Shown here: piece after piece, positions 29,227-38,337 of the stretch
How positions within the stretch are numbered: the first letter of the stretch is position 1
Layout of the letters: each line of letters begins with the position of its first letter
NCBI GenBank assembly: GCA_022823225.1
Contig: JAJDXM010000066.1
Location: forward strand, 1 to 39,516
From: Gemmatimonadota bacterium
Lineage (GTDB): Bacteria > Gemmatimonadota > Gemmatimonadetes > Longimicrobiales > Gaopeijiaceae
Direction of reading: 5' to 3'
Length of the DNA stretch: 39,516 bases
Notes under the pieces: model-generated
Databases searched by the model: none
Told to the model about the DNA's origin: nothing
Seen by the model: only the letters and a program-made list of their open reading frames with translations
Made by a program: the position numbers and the translations under genes

Positions 29227-30444
29227 ATGAGACACCTGATCCCCATCGTCATCGTCACTGCCCTCGCGTGCCAGCCGGACGACACCCCGTCCGGCGACAC
29301 CGGCCTGCAGGTCTGCGACAGCGCCGGCATCCGCATCGTCCAAAACGCGCCGCCGCCGGGTGGCTCGCGCCTGCCGTGGCGGATCGGCGCCGAGCCGGCC
29401 GTCACGGTCGGCCGGGCTGAAGGCGACGAGCCCTACCTGCTGTACCGCGTCACGGATGCCCTGCGGCTGGCCGACGGCAGGATCGTGGTGCTGAACAATG
29501 GAACGCAGGAACTGAGGGCGTTCGACGCGGATGAAACCCACCTGGCCACCTGGGGGGGCAGGGGCGAAGGCCCGGGCGAGTTCGGATCGCTGGCGGCCAT
29601 CGAGCCCTGGCGGGGCGATTCCATCGCCGCGTGGTACGGGCCGCGCCGCGGCGTCACCCTGTTCGACCAGAACGGCAACTTCGGGCGCAACATCGTGATC
29701 GAGAGCGACGAGAACTCGCTTCTCTTCAACCCGAAGGCGACGGGGCCAAGTGGCGCGATTCTGGTGAGCCACGAACCGCACATGTACGAGACGGTCGAGG
29801 TCCAGATCCGGGATCCTGAAGGCAAGATAGTGGCTTCCCTGGGAATGCACCCCGGAAACGAGCGCTACATCGCCAACGAGAGAACGGAACGTTCGACGAT
29901 GTACCAACCGCCCTTCAGTGCCCGTGCGGCCCAGACGGCGTGGGGCGATCTGTTCGTGCATGCTTCGACCGGCCAGCACGAAATCAGGGCCTACGCGGAG
30001 GATGGCACCCTGGCCCGGATCGTGCGCCTCGGTGTGGTGCGCCGCTCCCCGACACAGGCCCACATCGACGCCTACATCGAGGACCGGATCTCGTGGATTC
30101 CCCCGGAAATACCGCCGGAGGAGGTCGAGCAGTATCTGACCCGGCAGCGACAGGCGTGGGAGGCGGTCCCGGTGGCGGAGTTCCTTCCGGCGTTCAACTC
30201 GTTGATTGCCGATCGGGTCGGCCACCTCTGGCTGGAGGAGTTCGAGCCGCCGGGAGAGGAACGGCCGGGCGCGCGGTGGACGGTGCTGGACCCGGAGGGA
30301 AGGGTGCTCGGATGGGTGGAAACGCCGGACGGGCTGGACATCTACGAAATCGGTGCGGACTACCTGCTCGGGGATGTCCGGGACGAGCTCGGGGTGGAGT
30401 ACGTTCAGCTCTGGTCGCTGGAGCGGCAGGAATCAATATACTAG
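29227..30444 (+). CDS. Predicted six-bladed beta-propeller lipoprotein C
   Basis: A 405-residue lipoprotein with the lipobox 'VTALAC' (Cys at residue 15), then 'LQVCDSAGIRIVQN', blade strands 'GRIVVLNNGTQELRAFDADE' and the signature 'WGGRGEGPGEF'. The helical insertion 'PPEEVEQYLTRQRQAWEAVP' is shared in type with relatives. The C-terminus is 'LLGDVRDELGVEYVQLWSLE'. It follows lipoprotein B after one base and is surely co-transcribed; the pair probably arose by duplication followed by strong divergence. The stop codon lies in an AT-rich stretch that also carries the regulatory region of the next gene. Function unknown. Confidence 0.85.
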   Translation: MRHLIPIVIVTALACQPDDTPSGDTGLQVCDSAGIRIVQNAPPPGGSRLPWRIGAEPAVTVGRAEGDEPYLLYRVTDALRLADGRIVVLNNGTQELRAFDADETHLATWGGRGEGPGEFGSLAAIEPWRGDSIAAWYGPRRGVTLFDQNGNFGRNIVIESDENSLLFNPKATGPSGAILVSHEPHMYETVEVQIRDPEGKIVASLGMHPGNERYIANERTERSTMYQPPFSARAAQTAWGDLFVHASTGQHEIRAYAEDGTLARIVRLGVVRRSPTQAHIDAYIEDRISWIPPEIPPEEVEQYLTRQRQAWEAVPVAEFLPAFNSLIADRVGHLWLEEFEPPGEERPGARWTVLDPEGRVLGWVETPDGLDIYEIGADYLLGDVRDELGVEYVQLWSLERQESIY

Positions 30445-30517
30445 TCTATATATTACGAACGCAAAAATATAGTTCAGTATATACGCAAAGCGAATAATCG
30501 TCACACAGGTCGCTGTG
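30435..30517. promoter_or_regulatory. AT-rich intergenic control region
   Basis: An unusually AT-rich stretch. It contains an inverted repeat AATATA (30435-30440) / TATATT (30049-like arm at 30449-30454), a TATAGT at 30468-30473, and TTCAGT at 30473-30478 with TAATCG 17 bp further on as a possible promoter. A 6-bp hairpin ACACAG-GTCG-CTGTGT lies at 30503-30518 and runs toward a CCCCTTTT tract, a possible weak terminator for the upstream operon. It resembles in composition the palindrome at 22362. The remaining spacer to 30665 is GC-rich and shows only a T6 run near 30605. Confidence 0.4.
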
Positions 30518-30665
30518 TAACCCCTTTTCCGGCCAGCAGCCCCCGCTTCCCCGACCCCGCGCGCCTCTGGCCTCTCGCCGGTTCCTCCCTTTCGCGCACG
30601 GGGTTTTTTCGTTATCGGTCACCGGATTGCGACGGATTCAACCCCACGACAAGCGAGTCACCCAA

Positions 30666-33600
30666 ATGTTCAGCCGCGCCACGCTCCATCACGCCATCCC
30701 GGCCACGTTGCGCCGCACGGGCCGCACCCTGCCGGGCCCCGTCTTCGCCCTGGTCCTGACCTTCCTGCTCATCGCGCCGACCGCCATGAACGCCCAGCAG
30801 GGCGGGCCCCGGGGTGGCGGCGGGGGCGACCTCGGCGCCGGACAGGCGATGGACGACCGTTCCCTCGTCAACCGGGTCGCCGCGCGCTCGATCGGACCGG
30901 CCGTGATGAGCGGCCGCATCGTCGACATCGCCGTGGCCGAGACGCCCGGCATGCGAGGCGGCCGCCTGGGCACCATCATCTACATAGCCGCCGCGACGGG
31001 CGGGATCTGGAAATCGACCAGCGGCGGCGTCGACTGGGAGCCGATCTTCGACGACGCGGGAGTCGGGTCGATGGGCGACGTCACGGTGGCGCCTTCGAAC
31101 GCCAACATCGTCTGGGTCGGCACCGGTGAGCCGAACAACCAGCGCAGCTCGTCCTACGGCGACGGGGTCTACAAGTCCGTCGACGCCGGCGAGACCTTCG
31201 AGCACATGGGGCTGCGCACCTCGCAGCACGTGGGGCGCATCGTCATCCACCCCGAGGACCCCGAAATCGTCTACGTGGCGGCGGTGGGCCCGCTCTGGGC
31301 CGCCGGCGGCGAACGCGGCGTGTACCGGACGATGGACGGCGGCGAGAGCTGGGAGCCCGTGCTCACTATCGATCAGCACACCGGGGTCACCGACATCGTC
31401 ATGGACCCCACGAACCCGGACATCCTCTACGCGGCATCGCTCCAGCGCGAACGCCGCGCCTACAGCTACGTCGGCGGCGGACCCGGCAGCGGCATCTACA
31501 AGTCCATCGACGGCGGCGACACCTGGACGAGGCTGACGCGCGGGCTCCCGAGCTCCGATATGGGACGGATAGGCCTCGACATCAGCCTCAGCCATCCGCA
31601 GACCGTCTACGCCGTCATCGAGGGCTCCGAACAGGGCGTCTACCGCACCGACAACGGCGGGCGGGCGTGGCGGCAGATGAGCGACATCGCCTCGATCCCG
31701 TGGTACTTCGGCCAGATCCGGGTCGACCCGCAGGACCCCGAAGTCGTCTACCACCTGGGCGTCCCGCTGCAGCGGTCGATGGACGGCGGCGTGACCTGGG
31801 CCTCGGCCGCGAGCGGGGGAGTCCACGTCGACCACCACGCCATGTGGATCAACCCCGAAGACCCCACTCATCTCCTGCTCGGCAACGACGGCGGCTTCTA
31901 CGTCTCGCACAACTTCGGCGACACCTGGGACTTCTCGCCCAACCTGCCGCTCAGCCAGTTCTACGCGGTCGGGATCGACATGCAGGAGCCCTTCTTCGGG
32001 ATCTACGGTGGTCTGCAGGACAACTCGACGTGGGGAGGTCCCAGCGCGACCCGCAACAGCATCGGCGTCGTCAACGCGGACTGGTTCCGGATGCAGGGCG
32101 GCGACGGCTTCTACGCGGCGATCGACCCCAACGACCACAACATCGCCTTCGTGGAGTCGCAGAACGGGAACCTTGTCCGCTTCAACGGCCGCACCGGCGA
32201 ACGCAAGTCGATCCGCCCGCGCCCGGCGCCCGGCGAGGACGCCTACCGCTTCAACTGGAGTTCGCCGATCCAGCTTTCGCCCTTCGACCCGGCGACCGTC
32301 TACTTCGCGGGCAACCACGTCTTCAAGAGCCCGGACCGGGGCGACTCCTGGGAGGTGCTGGGCGAGGACCTCACCCGCGAGATCGACCGCAACAACCTCC
32401 CCATGATGGGGTCGATCCCGGCGGCCAATGCGGTCTCGCGCCATCAGGGGACGGCCGTCTTCTCGAACATCTCGAGCATGAACATCTCGGCGCTCGGTCC
32501 CGGCCTCATCGCCACGGGGTCGGACGACGGCACCATCTCGGTGAGCACCGACGACGGCGAGAGCTGGCTCAAGATGACGAGCTTCCCCGGGGTGCCGGAC
32601 ACGACCTACGTCAGCAAGGTCCGCTGGTCCGCGCACGCTCCCGGCACGCTCTACGCGACCTTCGACGGACACCGGAGCAACGACTTCCGCCCCTACGTGC
32701 TGAAGAGCACCGACTACGGCGGGAGCTGGACCTCGATCAGCGGCGACCTGCCGGAGTTCGGCAACATCCGCGCTTTCGCGGAGCACCACGAGAACCCGGA
32801 CGTGCTCTTTGTGGGGACCGAGATCCGGCCGTTCGTGACGCTGGACGGCGGCGAGTCGTGGGTGCCGCTCGAGAACGGCATCCCGCCGTCGCCGGTGCAT
32901 GACATGAAGATCCATGCCCGCGACAATGCCCTGGTCGTCGCGACCCACGGCCGCGGCTTCTACGTGATCGACGACCTGAACCCGATCGTGCACCTGGCCG
33001 AGGCGAAGGCCGCGGGCGGGCCGTACCTGTTCCCGGTGGCGGACGCGCTGGCGTACGTGGTGAACACGGCGCCGAGCTCGGGGATCCACGCGGGCCGCGA
33101 ATACCGGGCGCCGAACCCGGCGTACGGGGCGGGCATCGCGTACTACGTGCCCGACGGGACGAGGGGCGTGCGCGCGCTGGAGATCGTGGCGAGCGACGGG
33201 CAGACGGTGCGCACGCTGGACGCCGGATCCGGCACGGGCCTGCAGATGGCGCGGTGGAATCTGCGCTGGGACGCGCCGTGGTCGGGACCGCCGGCCGCGC
33301 AGCAGGGCGGCGGCGGCGGTTTCGGCGGCGGCTTTGGCGGCTTCGGAGGATTTGGAGGCGGTGGTGGTGGCGCGGGCCCGCCGGCGCTCGCGGACCAGTA
33401 CACCGCGCGCCTGACGATCACGCCGCCGGACGGAGAGCCCATGGTCATGGAGCGCAGCTTCATGGTCGAGATGGACGAAATGGTCCGGATGACCCGGGCG
33501 CAGCTCGCGGAGTTGCAGGGGTTGCGGCTGCAGCACCGCCGCCTCTCCGCGACCCAGCAGATGGCGACGCGCCAGGCGCAGGAGATCCAGACCGAGTTGC

Positions 33601-33980
33601 GCGGGATCGAGGCCGCGATGGCGCGGGTGGAGGTGAGCGACGAGCTGCAGGCGCGCGCCGATGAGCTGGGCGAGCAGGCGGCCGCGGTGTTGAGGGGGCT
33701 GCGGGGTGGCGGTGGAAGGGGCTTTGGGGGTGGGGGGGGCGGGGGTGGGGGCGGCGTGACCGTGCAGAGCCTGCTTGGAACCGCCGGGGGGATGAACCAG
33801 ACCTACTCGCCCGCGACGGAGGCCGAAAAGACCGCGCTGGAGGAAGCGGGCCCCGCGCTCGACGAGCAGCTCGCTGCGCTCAATGAGCTCGTGGCCGCGA
33901 TGCCCGCTTTTCGGGACGCGCTCGACGCGGAGGGCGTGCCGTGGACGCCTGGCAGGCCGGTGAACCGGGGAGGCCCCTGA
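30666..33980 (+). CDS. Secreted sortilin/VPS10-like beta-propeller protein
   Basis: About 1104 residues with an N-terminal signal (hydrophobic core 'VFALVLTFLLIAPTAMNAQQ'). The body is built of BNR/Asp-box type repeats: 'GIWKSTSGGVDWEPIFDDAG', 'GVYKSVDAGETFEHMG', 'GVYRTMDGGESWEPVL', 'GIYKSIDGGDTWTRLTRGLP', 'VLKSTDYGGSWTSISGDLP'. This matches the VPS10/sortilin-like and glycosyl-hydrolase-like ten-bladed propellers found in many environmental bacteria; function is unknown. After about residue 780 comes a beta domain ('GRGFYVIDDLNPI'), then a Gly-rich linker (33301-33380), a coiled-coil-like helix (about 33475-33690) and a second Gly tract (33700-33756). The ATG at 30666 is preferred over a TTG at 30627 because it gives a more compact signal; no Shine-Dalgarno is evident. 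Confidence 0.85.
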   Translation: MFSRATLHHAIPATLRRTGRTLPGPVFALVLTFLLIAPTAMNAQQGGPRGGGGGDLGAGQAMDDRSLVNRVAARSIGPAVMSGRIVDIAVAETPGMRGGRLGTIIYIAAATGGIWKSTSGGVDWEPIFDDAGVGSMGDVTVAPSNANIVWVGTGEPNNQRSSSYGDGVYKSVDAGETFEHMGLRTSQHVGRIVIHPEDPEIVYVAAVGPLWAAGGERGVYRTMDGGESWEPVLTIDQHTGVTDIVMDPTNPDILYAASLQRERRAYSYVGGGPGSGIYKSIDGGDTWTRLTRGLPSSDMGRIGLDISLSHPQTVYAVIEGSEQGVYRTDNGGRAWRQMSDIASIPWYFGQIRVDPQDPEVVYHLGVPLQRSMDGGVTWASAASGGVHVDHHAMWINPEDPTHLLLGNDGGFYVSHNFGDTWDFSPNLPLSQFYAVGIDMQEPFFGIYGGLQDNSTWGGPSATRNSIGVVNADWFRMQGGDGFYAAIDPNDHNIAFVESQNGNLVRFNGRTGERKSIRPRPAPGEDAYRFNWSSPIQLSPFDPATVYFAGNHVFKSPDRGDSWEVLGEDLTREIDRNNLPMMGSIPAANAVSRHQGTAVFSNISSMNISALGPGLIATGSDDGTISVSTDDGESWLKMTSFPGVPDTTYVSKVRWSAHAPGTLYATFDGHRSNDFRPYVLKSTDYGGSWTSISGDLPEFGNIRAFAEHHENPDVLFVGTEIRPFVTLDGGESWVPLENGIPPSPVHDMKIHARDNALVVATHGRGFYVIDDLNPIVHLAEAKAAGGPYLFPVADALAYVVNTAPSSGIHAGREYRAPNPAYGAGIAYYVPDGTRGVRALEIVASDGQTVRTLDAGSGTGLQMARWNLRWDAPWSGPPAAQQGGGGGFGGGFGGFGGFGGGGGGAGPPALADQYTARLTITPPDGEPMVMERSFMVEMDEMVRMTRAQLAELQGLRLQHRRLSATQQMATRQAQEIQTELRGIEAAMARVEVSDELQARADELGEQAAAVLRGLRGGGGRGFGGGGGGGGGGVTVQSLLGTAGGMNQTYSPATEAEKTALEEAGPALDEQLAALNELVAAMPAFRDALDAEGVPWTPGRPVNRGGP

Positions 33981-33990
33981 TCCGGATGCG

Positions 33991-34025
33991 CGGGGCGCTC
34001 CCCTTCGACCCGGGGGGGCGCCCCG
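33991..34025. terminator. Strong GC hairpin after the sortilin-like gene
   Basis: A 13-bp stem (33991-34003 with 34013-34025, one G-T pair) lies just after the stop codon at 33980. It lacks a proper U-run, being followed only by TTCAAG. It may end transcription or protect the mRNA 3' end. Confidence 0.55.
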
Positions 34026-34086
34026 TTCAAGCAGCGCGAGGCCCCACAAGGCCCGGTGGCCCCTGAAACCACCCGTCGCGAGGTGT

Positions 34087-34136
34087 CGTACCTGTATGGC
34101 AGATGGAACCCTAAACCTGGAGATCTGCCATGTACG
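34087..34136 (+). promoter_or_regulatory. Hairpin enclosing the start codon of propeller lipoprotein D
   Basis: ATGGCAGAT (34096-34104) is a perfect inverted repeat of ATCTGCCAT (34123-34131), and the ATG start (34130-34132) begins in the right arm. CGTAC (34087-34091) pairs with GTACG (34132-34136) beyond a four-base bulge. The 18-nt loop holds the likely Shine-Dalgarno TGGAG (34118-34122). Folded RNA would hide the start codon and leave the ribosome site in the loop. The same symmetry could instead be a protein operator. Confidence 0.5.
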
Positions 34137-35350
34137 GCTCATACACCCGCATTCGCGTCCCGCTCCATTGCATCGTGTTCGCAGCACTGGCCTCAAGCAC
34201 CTCCTGCCGGCAAGACATCGTTCCTGCCAGCGCGATCATGCACCCGACCGAGGAGAACCTTCCCGCTCCGGGCGGGCCGCTCGTCGGCGCCGATACGGTG
34301 CTGTCAGGCGTCTCCGACCCTCGGCGCGCCGCCGACTGGGCCGCAGCCCGCCGCGCCATCCTCGACGCCGAGCTCGTGACGAGCATCGGCGCGGCCGCCA
34401 GCGGTCCCGATGTCCTCGGAATTGTCGGCGACGCCGCCGTCGATGAAGACGGCAACGTCTACATCCAGGAAAACACGACGGACGAGCTGCTTGTTTTCAG
34501 CGCGTCGGGTGACCTTCTCCACCGCACCGGCGGAACGGGCGACGGTCCCGAGGAGTTCCGGGGGATCCGCCGCTTCGTTCGGCTTCCGGACGGGCGGCTG
34601 GTTGTGGCGCACGATGGCGGGGCGGCCAAGATGCTGAAACCGGGCGACCAGGGCTACCGGTACGCGGGGCTCCTCCTGGAGGACCAGACAAGGGAAATCC
34701 CCGCGATCCTCGACATGTGCGCCCTGGGTGACCGGCTCTTCCTCCACGCCACGAATCTGGGTTCGGCCGACTCGGACACCCACCGGATCGTCCGCGAAGT
34801 GTCCGCCGGCGAGGGGCGCTTCACGGCCTCTTTCGCGGACGGCTACCGGTCTGAGTTCGAGTGGGACCGGCAGCGGCGGTCCTACGGAACCATCGCGTGC
34901 GCCGACGGACCGGCGACTCTCGTCTGGGGCTCGTACTACTTCCCGATCGTCAAGGCATACCGGCCGGACAACACGCTGCTGTGGACGGCGCTGATCGAGG
35001 AATTCGAGCAGTCGCTGATCTACCAGAACAACGCGCGCAGCAGGTCGGTCAACCCGATAGGCAGCTCGCAGGAGTATCTCACCGGTGTCCACGCGCTGCG
35101 ACCGGGGTTCATTGTCCTCCAAGCTGCGCACCGTGGTCGTCCGTTGCCGGATCAGGGGCTCGCGTCCATGCCGACCCTTCGACTTCGCACCTATCTGATC
35201 GACCAGGAGACCGGCAACGGGGGGGTGGTCGGCGACGACCTGCCGTGGATCGCCTGGATCGGGGATTCGAGCTTCATCACCGTCTCCAGCGATCCCTATC
35301 CGAAGGTGGAGGTCCGGGCGCTTCCTGCGGCCCTGGCAGTCCGCGGATAA
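34130..35350 (+). CDS. Predicted six-bladed beta-propeller lipoprotein D
   Basis: A 406-residue lipoprotein with the lipobox 'LASSTSC' (Cys at residue 26). Blade strands include 'GNVYIQENTTDELLVFSASG' and the variant family signature 'GGTGDGPEEF' (Glu where the others have Gly), then 'GRLVVAHDGGAAKMLKPGDQ'. The DSAG opening motif seen in copies A to C is absent; an 80-residue divergent N-terminal segment replaces it. It is separated from the sortilin-like gene by a strong hairpin and has its own start-codon hairpin, so it is probably regulated separately. Function unknown. Confidence 0.8.
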   Translation: MYGSYTRIRVPLHCIVFAALASSTSCRQDIVPASAIMHPTEENLPAPGGPLVGADTVLSGVSDPRRAADWAAARRAILDAELVTSIGAAASGPDVLGIVGDAAVDEDGNVYIQENTTDELLVFSASGDLLHRTGGTGDGPEEFRGIRRFVRLPDGRLVVAHDGGAAKMLKPGDQGYRYAGLLLEDQTREIPAILDMCALGDRLFLHATNLGSADSDTHRIVREVSAGEGRFTASFADGYRSEFEWDRQRRSYGTIACADGPATLVWGSYYFPIVKAYRPDNTLLWTALIEEFEQSLIYQNNARSRSVNPIGSSQEYLTGVHALRPGFIVLQAAHRGRPLPDQGLASMPTLRLRTYLIDQETGNGGVVGDDLPWIAWIGDSSFITVSSDPYPKVEVRALPAALAVRG

Positions 35351-35489
35351 GCCCGCCCGAGCACCGAGAGCGGCGAGGCGCCGCAAGAGCCCAAAACTTT
35401 CCCGGCTGACTCCTCGTCGGGTATTGGTGCGGTGCGCATCCGGCGCGTGACGCTACACCTGAGAGACGACTGGAGAAAGGGAAGACAGG

Positions 35490-36410
35490 ATGACGGTGCG
35501 AACAAAATGCAGGGAGTTCGGAGGGTACATCGGGAAGGCGTTGGCGGTCCCCGCGGTGCTGGCGGCAGCCACGCCCGGGGCGCTGCTCGCTCAGGACGAC
35601 TGTGAGTTCACTGAGGTGATCGAGCTTGCGGAACCCGCCAGGGGCACTCTGCGAGTGGACGCGGGAAGCGGGACTCTCTCCATCAGAGGTGTTGAAGGGA
35701 CGGACGAGTTCCGGTTGGCGGCGAAGCTGTGCGCCTCCGACCAGCGCCGGCTGGAGGGGCTCGGCGTGACGCTGAGCGGCGACCGGCTCGACACCACCTA
35801 CCCGTCAAGCCGGGGCGGGATCTTCTCCTGGGGTGGAAACCGGTACGCGCGGATCGATCTGGCGGTGGAGGTGCCTGTGGACACCAACCTGCGCGTGGAC
35901 GACGGCTCGGGCATCATCCACATCAACGGGACGGGCGACGTGACCCTCGAGGACGGAGCGGGCAACATCTTCGTCAGTGATGTCGGGTCGCTCACCCTTG
36001 AGGACGGGTCGGGCAACATCGTGATCAGCGATGTCGGGTCGCTCACCGTCGAGGACGGGGCAGGCAACCTCAGAATCCGGGACGTGAACGGCGACCTTCG
36101 GCTGCACGACACTTCGGGGAGTCTCGACGTGACGGGCGTGAGCGGGAACGTCGTGGTCGACGACGGCTCCGGGAACCTGGTCATCCGCGATGTGGGCGGC
36201 GACGTGACCGTTTCCGATGGTTCCGGCAATGTCACGGTGGAAACGGTGGGCGGCAGCGTCCACATGGATGAAATCGGCTCCGGCCGCGTGACGGTGCGCG
36301 ACGTGGATGGCGATCTGGTCGTGGCCGACGGACGACGTGAGCGGATCGACTACTCGCAGATCCGGGGGAAAGTGGACCTGCCGGGCGCGAGGCGGGGTGG
36401 GAGCGGCTGA
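35490..36410 (+). CDS. Secreted DUF4097-type beta-solenoid repeat protein
   Basis: A 306-residue exported protein with a signal peptide ending near 'GALLAQ' (residue 35). The N-terminal part 'GTLRVDAGSGTLSIRGVEG' leads into repeats of 17-19 residues, e.g. 'SDVGSLTLEDGSGNIVI', 'SDVGSLTVEDGAGNLRI', 'RDVGGDVTVSDGSGNVTV'. Regular short repeats with alternating hydrophobic residues and GSG turns predict a right-handed beta-solenoid, as in DUF4097 adhesin-like proteins. Two repeats are also nearly identical in DNA (starting 35975 and 36026, period 51 nt), indicating recent internal duplication. The role is unknown; surface or periplasmic structural binding is plausible. Confidence 0.82.
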   Translation: MTVRTKCREFGGYIGKALAVPAVLAAATPGALLAQDDCEFTEVIELAEPARGTLRVDAGSGTLSIRGVEGTDEFRLAAKLCASDQRRLEGLGVTLSGDRLDTTYPSSRGGIFSWGGNRYARIDLAVEVPVDTNLRVDDGSGIIHINGTGDVTLEDGAGNIFVSDVGSLTLEDGSGNIVISDVGSLTVEDGAGNLRIRDVNGDLRLHDTSGSLDVTGVSGNVVVDDGSGNLVIRDVGGDVTVSDGSGNVTVETVGGSVHMDEIGSGRVTVRDVDGDLVVADGRRERIDYSQIRGKVDLPGARRGGSG

Positions 36411-36471
36411 AGCGACCGGCTACCTTGGTTGGAGCAGCCATGGCCGACACACTTCTCGCTGGGTACCGCCG

Positions 36472-37011
36472 ATGACCGGTGGACCACGGACGGAGTCACA
36501 CTGCGTGCAAGACCGCAAGACACCGCTGCGCCGCCTGCGCATCCTTCCGATCGGGAGCGCGGCCGCAGTTCTTTTTCTGGCGCCGGCACTTGCGCCCTCA
36601 CCCGCCGACGCCCAGGTCCTGAACCTCCTGCGCGCCATCGGCGACGGTGGGAGCTGGGTCAAGCTGCCGGTGGAAGAAGGGCGAGCCTCCTACCGCAGCC
36701 CGGCGCTTCCGGTGGCGGGGATCGCGGTCGACGGGTGCGTGAGGGTATGGGTCGGCAACAAGGGTGCGTGGACCCTCCGCGCCCAGGACCTGCTGGGTGA
36801 AGCGAAGCTTGCGGTCACGACCGAACCCGACAAGCCGGTGAAGTTCGAATTCAAGGCCGGGTTCCAGGCCCAGCTCGATCTCGAGGTGGAATGGAGCGAA
36901 TCCGGAGACACCGACCTGTACCTGTGGGTGGGGCTGGCTCTGAAGCAGGACCCGCCGCCCGAGGAGAGCGAAGAGGACGAGCGGGACATCTGCGAGCCGC
37001 CGCCTCCGTAG
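36472..37011 (+). CDS. Small secreted protein of unknown function
   Basis: I do not recognise a family. The frame gives 179 residues from ATG 36472. An in-frame GTG at 36505 places the signal peptide directly at the N-terminus ('RRLRILPIGSAAAVLFLAPA', cleavage after 'SPADAQ') and may be the real start. The mature part is about 130 residues, beta-rich ('GIAVDGCVRVWVGNKGAWTL', 'AQLDLEVEWSESGDTDLYLW'), with an acidic, proline-ended tail and two cysteines far apart that could form a disulfide. It starts about 60 nt after the solenoid protein on the same strand, so they may be co-transcribed. Confidence 0.65.
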   Translation: MTGGPRTESHCVQDRKTPLRRLRILPIGSAAAVLFLAPALAPSPADAQVLNLLRAIGDGGSWVKLPVEEGRASYRSPALPVAGIAVDGCVRVWVGNKGAWTLRAQDLLGEAKLAVTTEPDKPVKFEFKAGFQAQLDLEVEWSESGDTDLYLWVGLALKQDPPPEESEEDERDICEPPPP

Positions 37012-37098
37012 GCGGGGGTTGCCGCGTCGGACCCGGGATTGTCCACGGCCGGGCGGGAGAGCGCGGGTGGCCTGCCGCGGACGAAGGCCCTGCGGCTA

Positions 37099-38286
37099 CT
37101 AAGCCCTCGCCCGGGCGTTGGCCAGCAACTCCGCCATCTCCGGCAATCCGATCACCTCGGTAGATTCCGCCATTGCAAAACGTTCGTGCCCCTGGCAGAC
37201 CACGAAGGTTCGCTCGGGACTCAGGTCGCCGACCGCGTTGTGGAAGCCGCGGCCGAGGCGGGGCGTGAGACCGCTCTTGACTTCGACCGCCCAGGGATGC
37301 TGCCGGCCGGGCAACTCCAGCACCAGATCGATCTCGGCTCCGGCGGCGGTGCGGTAGAAGCTTGCGCGGGTGCCGCGGGGTGCGGCGGCGAGAAGGTTCT
37401 CGATGACGAACCCCTCCCAGCTCAGGCCCGCGACCGGATGCCCTGCCAGTGACTCGAAGCTGCCGATGTCGAGGAGCGCGTGGAGGAGTCCGCTGTCCCG
37501 GACATATACCTTGGGTGACTTGACGAGCCGTTTGCGCACATTGGCTACGTAGGGCGGGAGGCGCCGGACGAGGAAGAGACCCGCCAGCGTATCGACGTAG
37601 CGCGAAACGGCCGGGGCGCTGATCGCCAGGCTCCTGGCAAGCGTCGCGATGTTCAGCGGGGTACCCTGGGAGTGGGCGAGCATCGTCCAGAGCCGTCCGA
37701 GGGTCTCGGCGGGAAGACGCGTCTCAACGAATTCGGAAAGGTCGCGCTCGAGGTAGGTGCGGACGAAGTTGCGGCGCCACGCGAGACTGTTCCGGTCGGT
37801 CTTTGCGAGGTAGCTGTCAGGGAAGCCGCCCCGAACCCACAGCGAGGTCATCGTTGCGTCGTCCGCGGCCACATCCAGGACATCGAACGGATCGAGGGAC
37901 ACGAACTCGATCCGGCCTGCGAGCGACTCGCCCGCCTGCTTCAGCAGCTCAACCGAGGCGGACCCCAGGATCAGGAATCGTCCGGCTCGCCGGCCGGCTC
38001 GCCGTCCCTCGTCAATGAGGCCGCGAAGTTCGGGGAAGAGTTCGGGGGCGCGGTGAATCTCGTCCAGGATCACGAGACGGTGCTCGTAGCGGCGAAGGAA
38101 GTAGCGCGGATTCTCGAGCTTCGCCCGGTCGGCTCTGGCCTGAAGGTCCAGATAGAAGGCGTCCGTGGTTCGGACGACCTCGTGCGCGAGCGTCGTCTTG
38201 CCGACCTGCCGGGGACCGAGCAAGGCGGTGGCGGCCTGACGGGCGAGTGCCCGCTGCACGTAGATGAGGGATCTTCGAGGTATCAT
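37099..38286 (-). CDS. AAA+ ATPase with DUF4143 C-terminal domain
   Basis: A 395-residue protein of the widespread ATPase family (AAA_14 followed by DUF4143). Walker A is 'LLGPRQVGKTTLAHEV', Walker B 'RLVILDEIHRAPEL', with sensor-like 'RFLILGSASVELL'. The middle helical part 'LNIATLARSLAISAPAVSRY' looks like a winged helix. The C-terminal DUF4143 region has 'EIDLVLELPGRQHPWAVEVK', with the D/ExK arrangement of a nuclease-like (PD-(D/E)XK) fold, though activity in this family is unproven. The start ATG has a close ribosome site AGGA and an AT-rich upstream stretch (38290-38330) with the palindrome GGTATACC. No toxin-antitoxin partner is adjacent. Confidence 0.87.
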   Translation of the reverse strand: MIPRRSLIYVQRALARQAATALLGPRQVGKTTLAHEVVRTTDAFYLDLQARADRAKLENPRYFLRRYEHRLVILDEIHRAPELFPELRGLIDEGRRAGRRAGRFLILGSASVELLKQAGESLAGRIEFVSLDPFDVLDVAADDATMTSLWVRGGFPDSYLAKTDRNSLAWRRNFVRTYLERDLSEFVETRLPAETLGRLWTMLAHSQGTPLNIATLARSLAISAPAVSRYVDTLAGLFLVRRLPPYVANVRKRLVKSPKVYVRDSGLLHALLDIGSFESLAGHPVAGLSWEGFVIENLLAAAPRGTRASFYRTAAGAEIDLVLELPGRQHPWAVEVKSGLTPRLGRGFHNAVGDLSPERTFVVCQGHERFAMAESTEVIGLPEMAELLANARARA

Positions 38287-38337
38287 TCCTGCAAAATAAA
38301 GGTATACCTGCGATTTGCAAGGATAATTGCGATCAGC

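Noticed and set aside
30612-34196. A 1194-codon minus-strand frame opposite the sortilin-like gene
   Set aside because: The composition is repetitive Arg/Val/Asp/His typical of the antisense of Asp-box repeats, and the plus strand has an exported protein with clear repeats.
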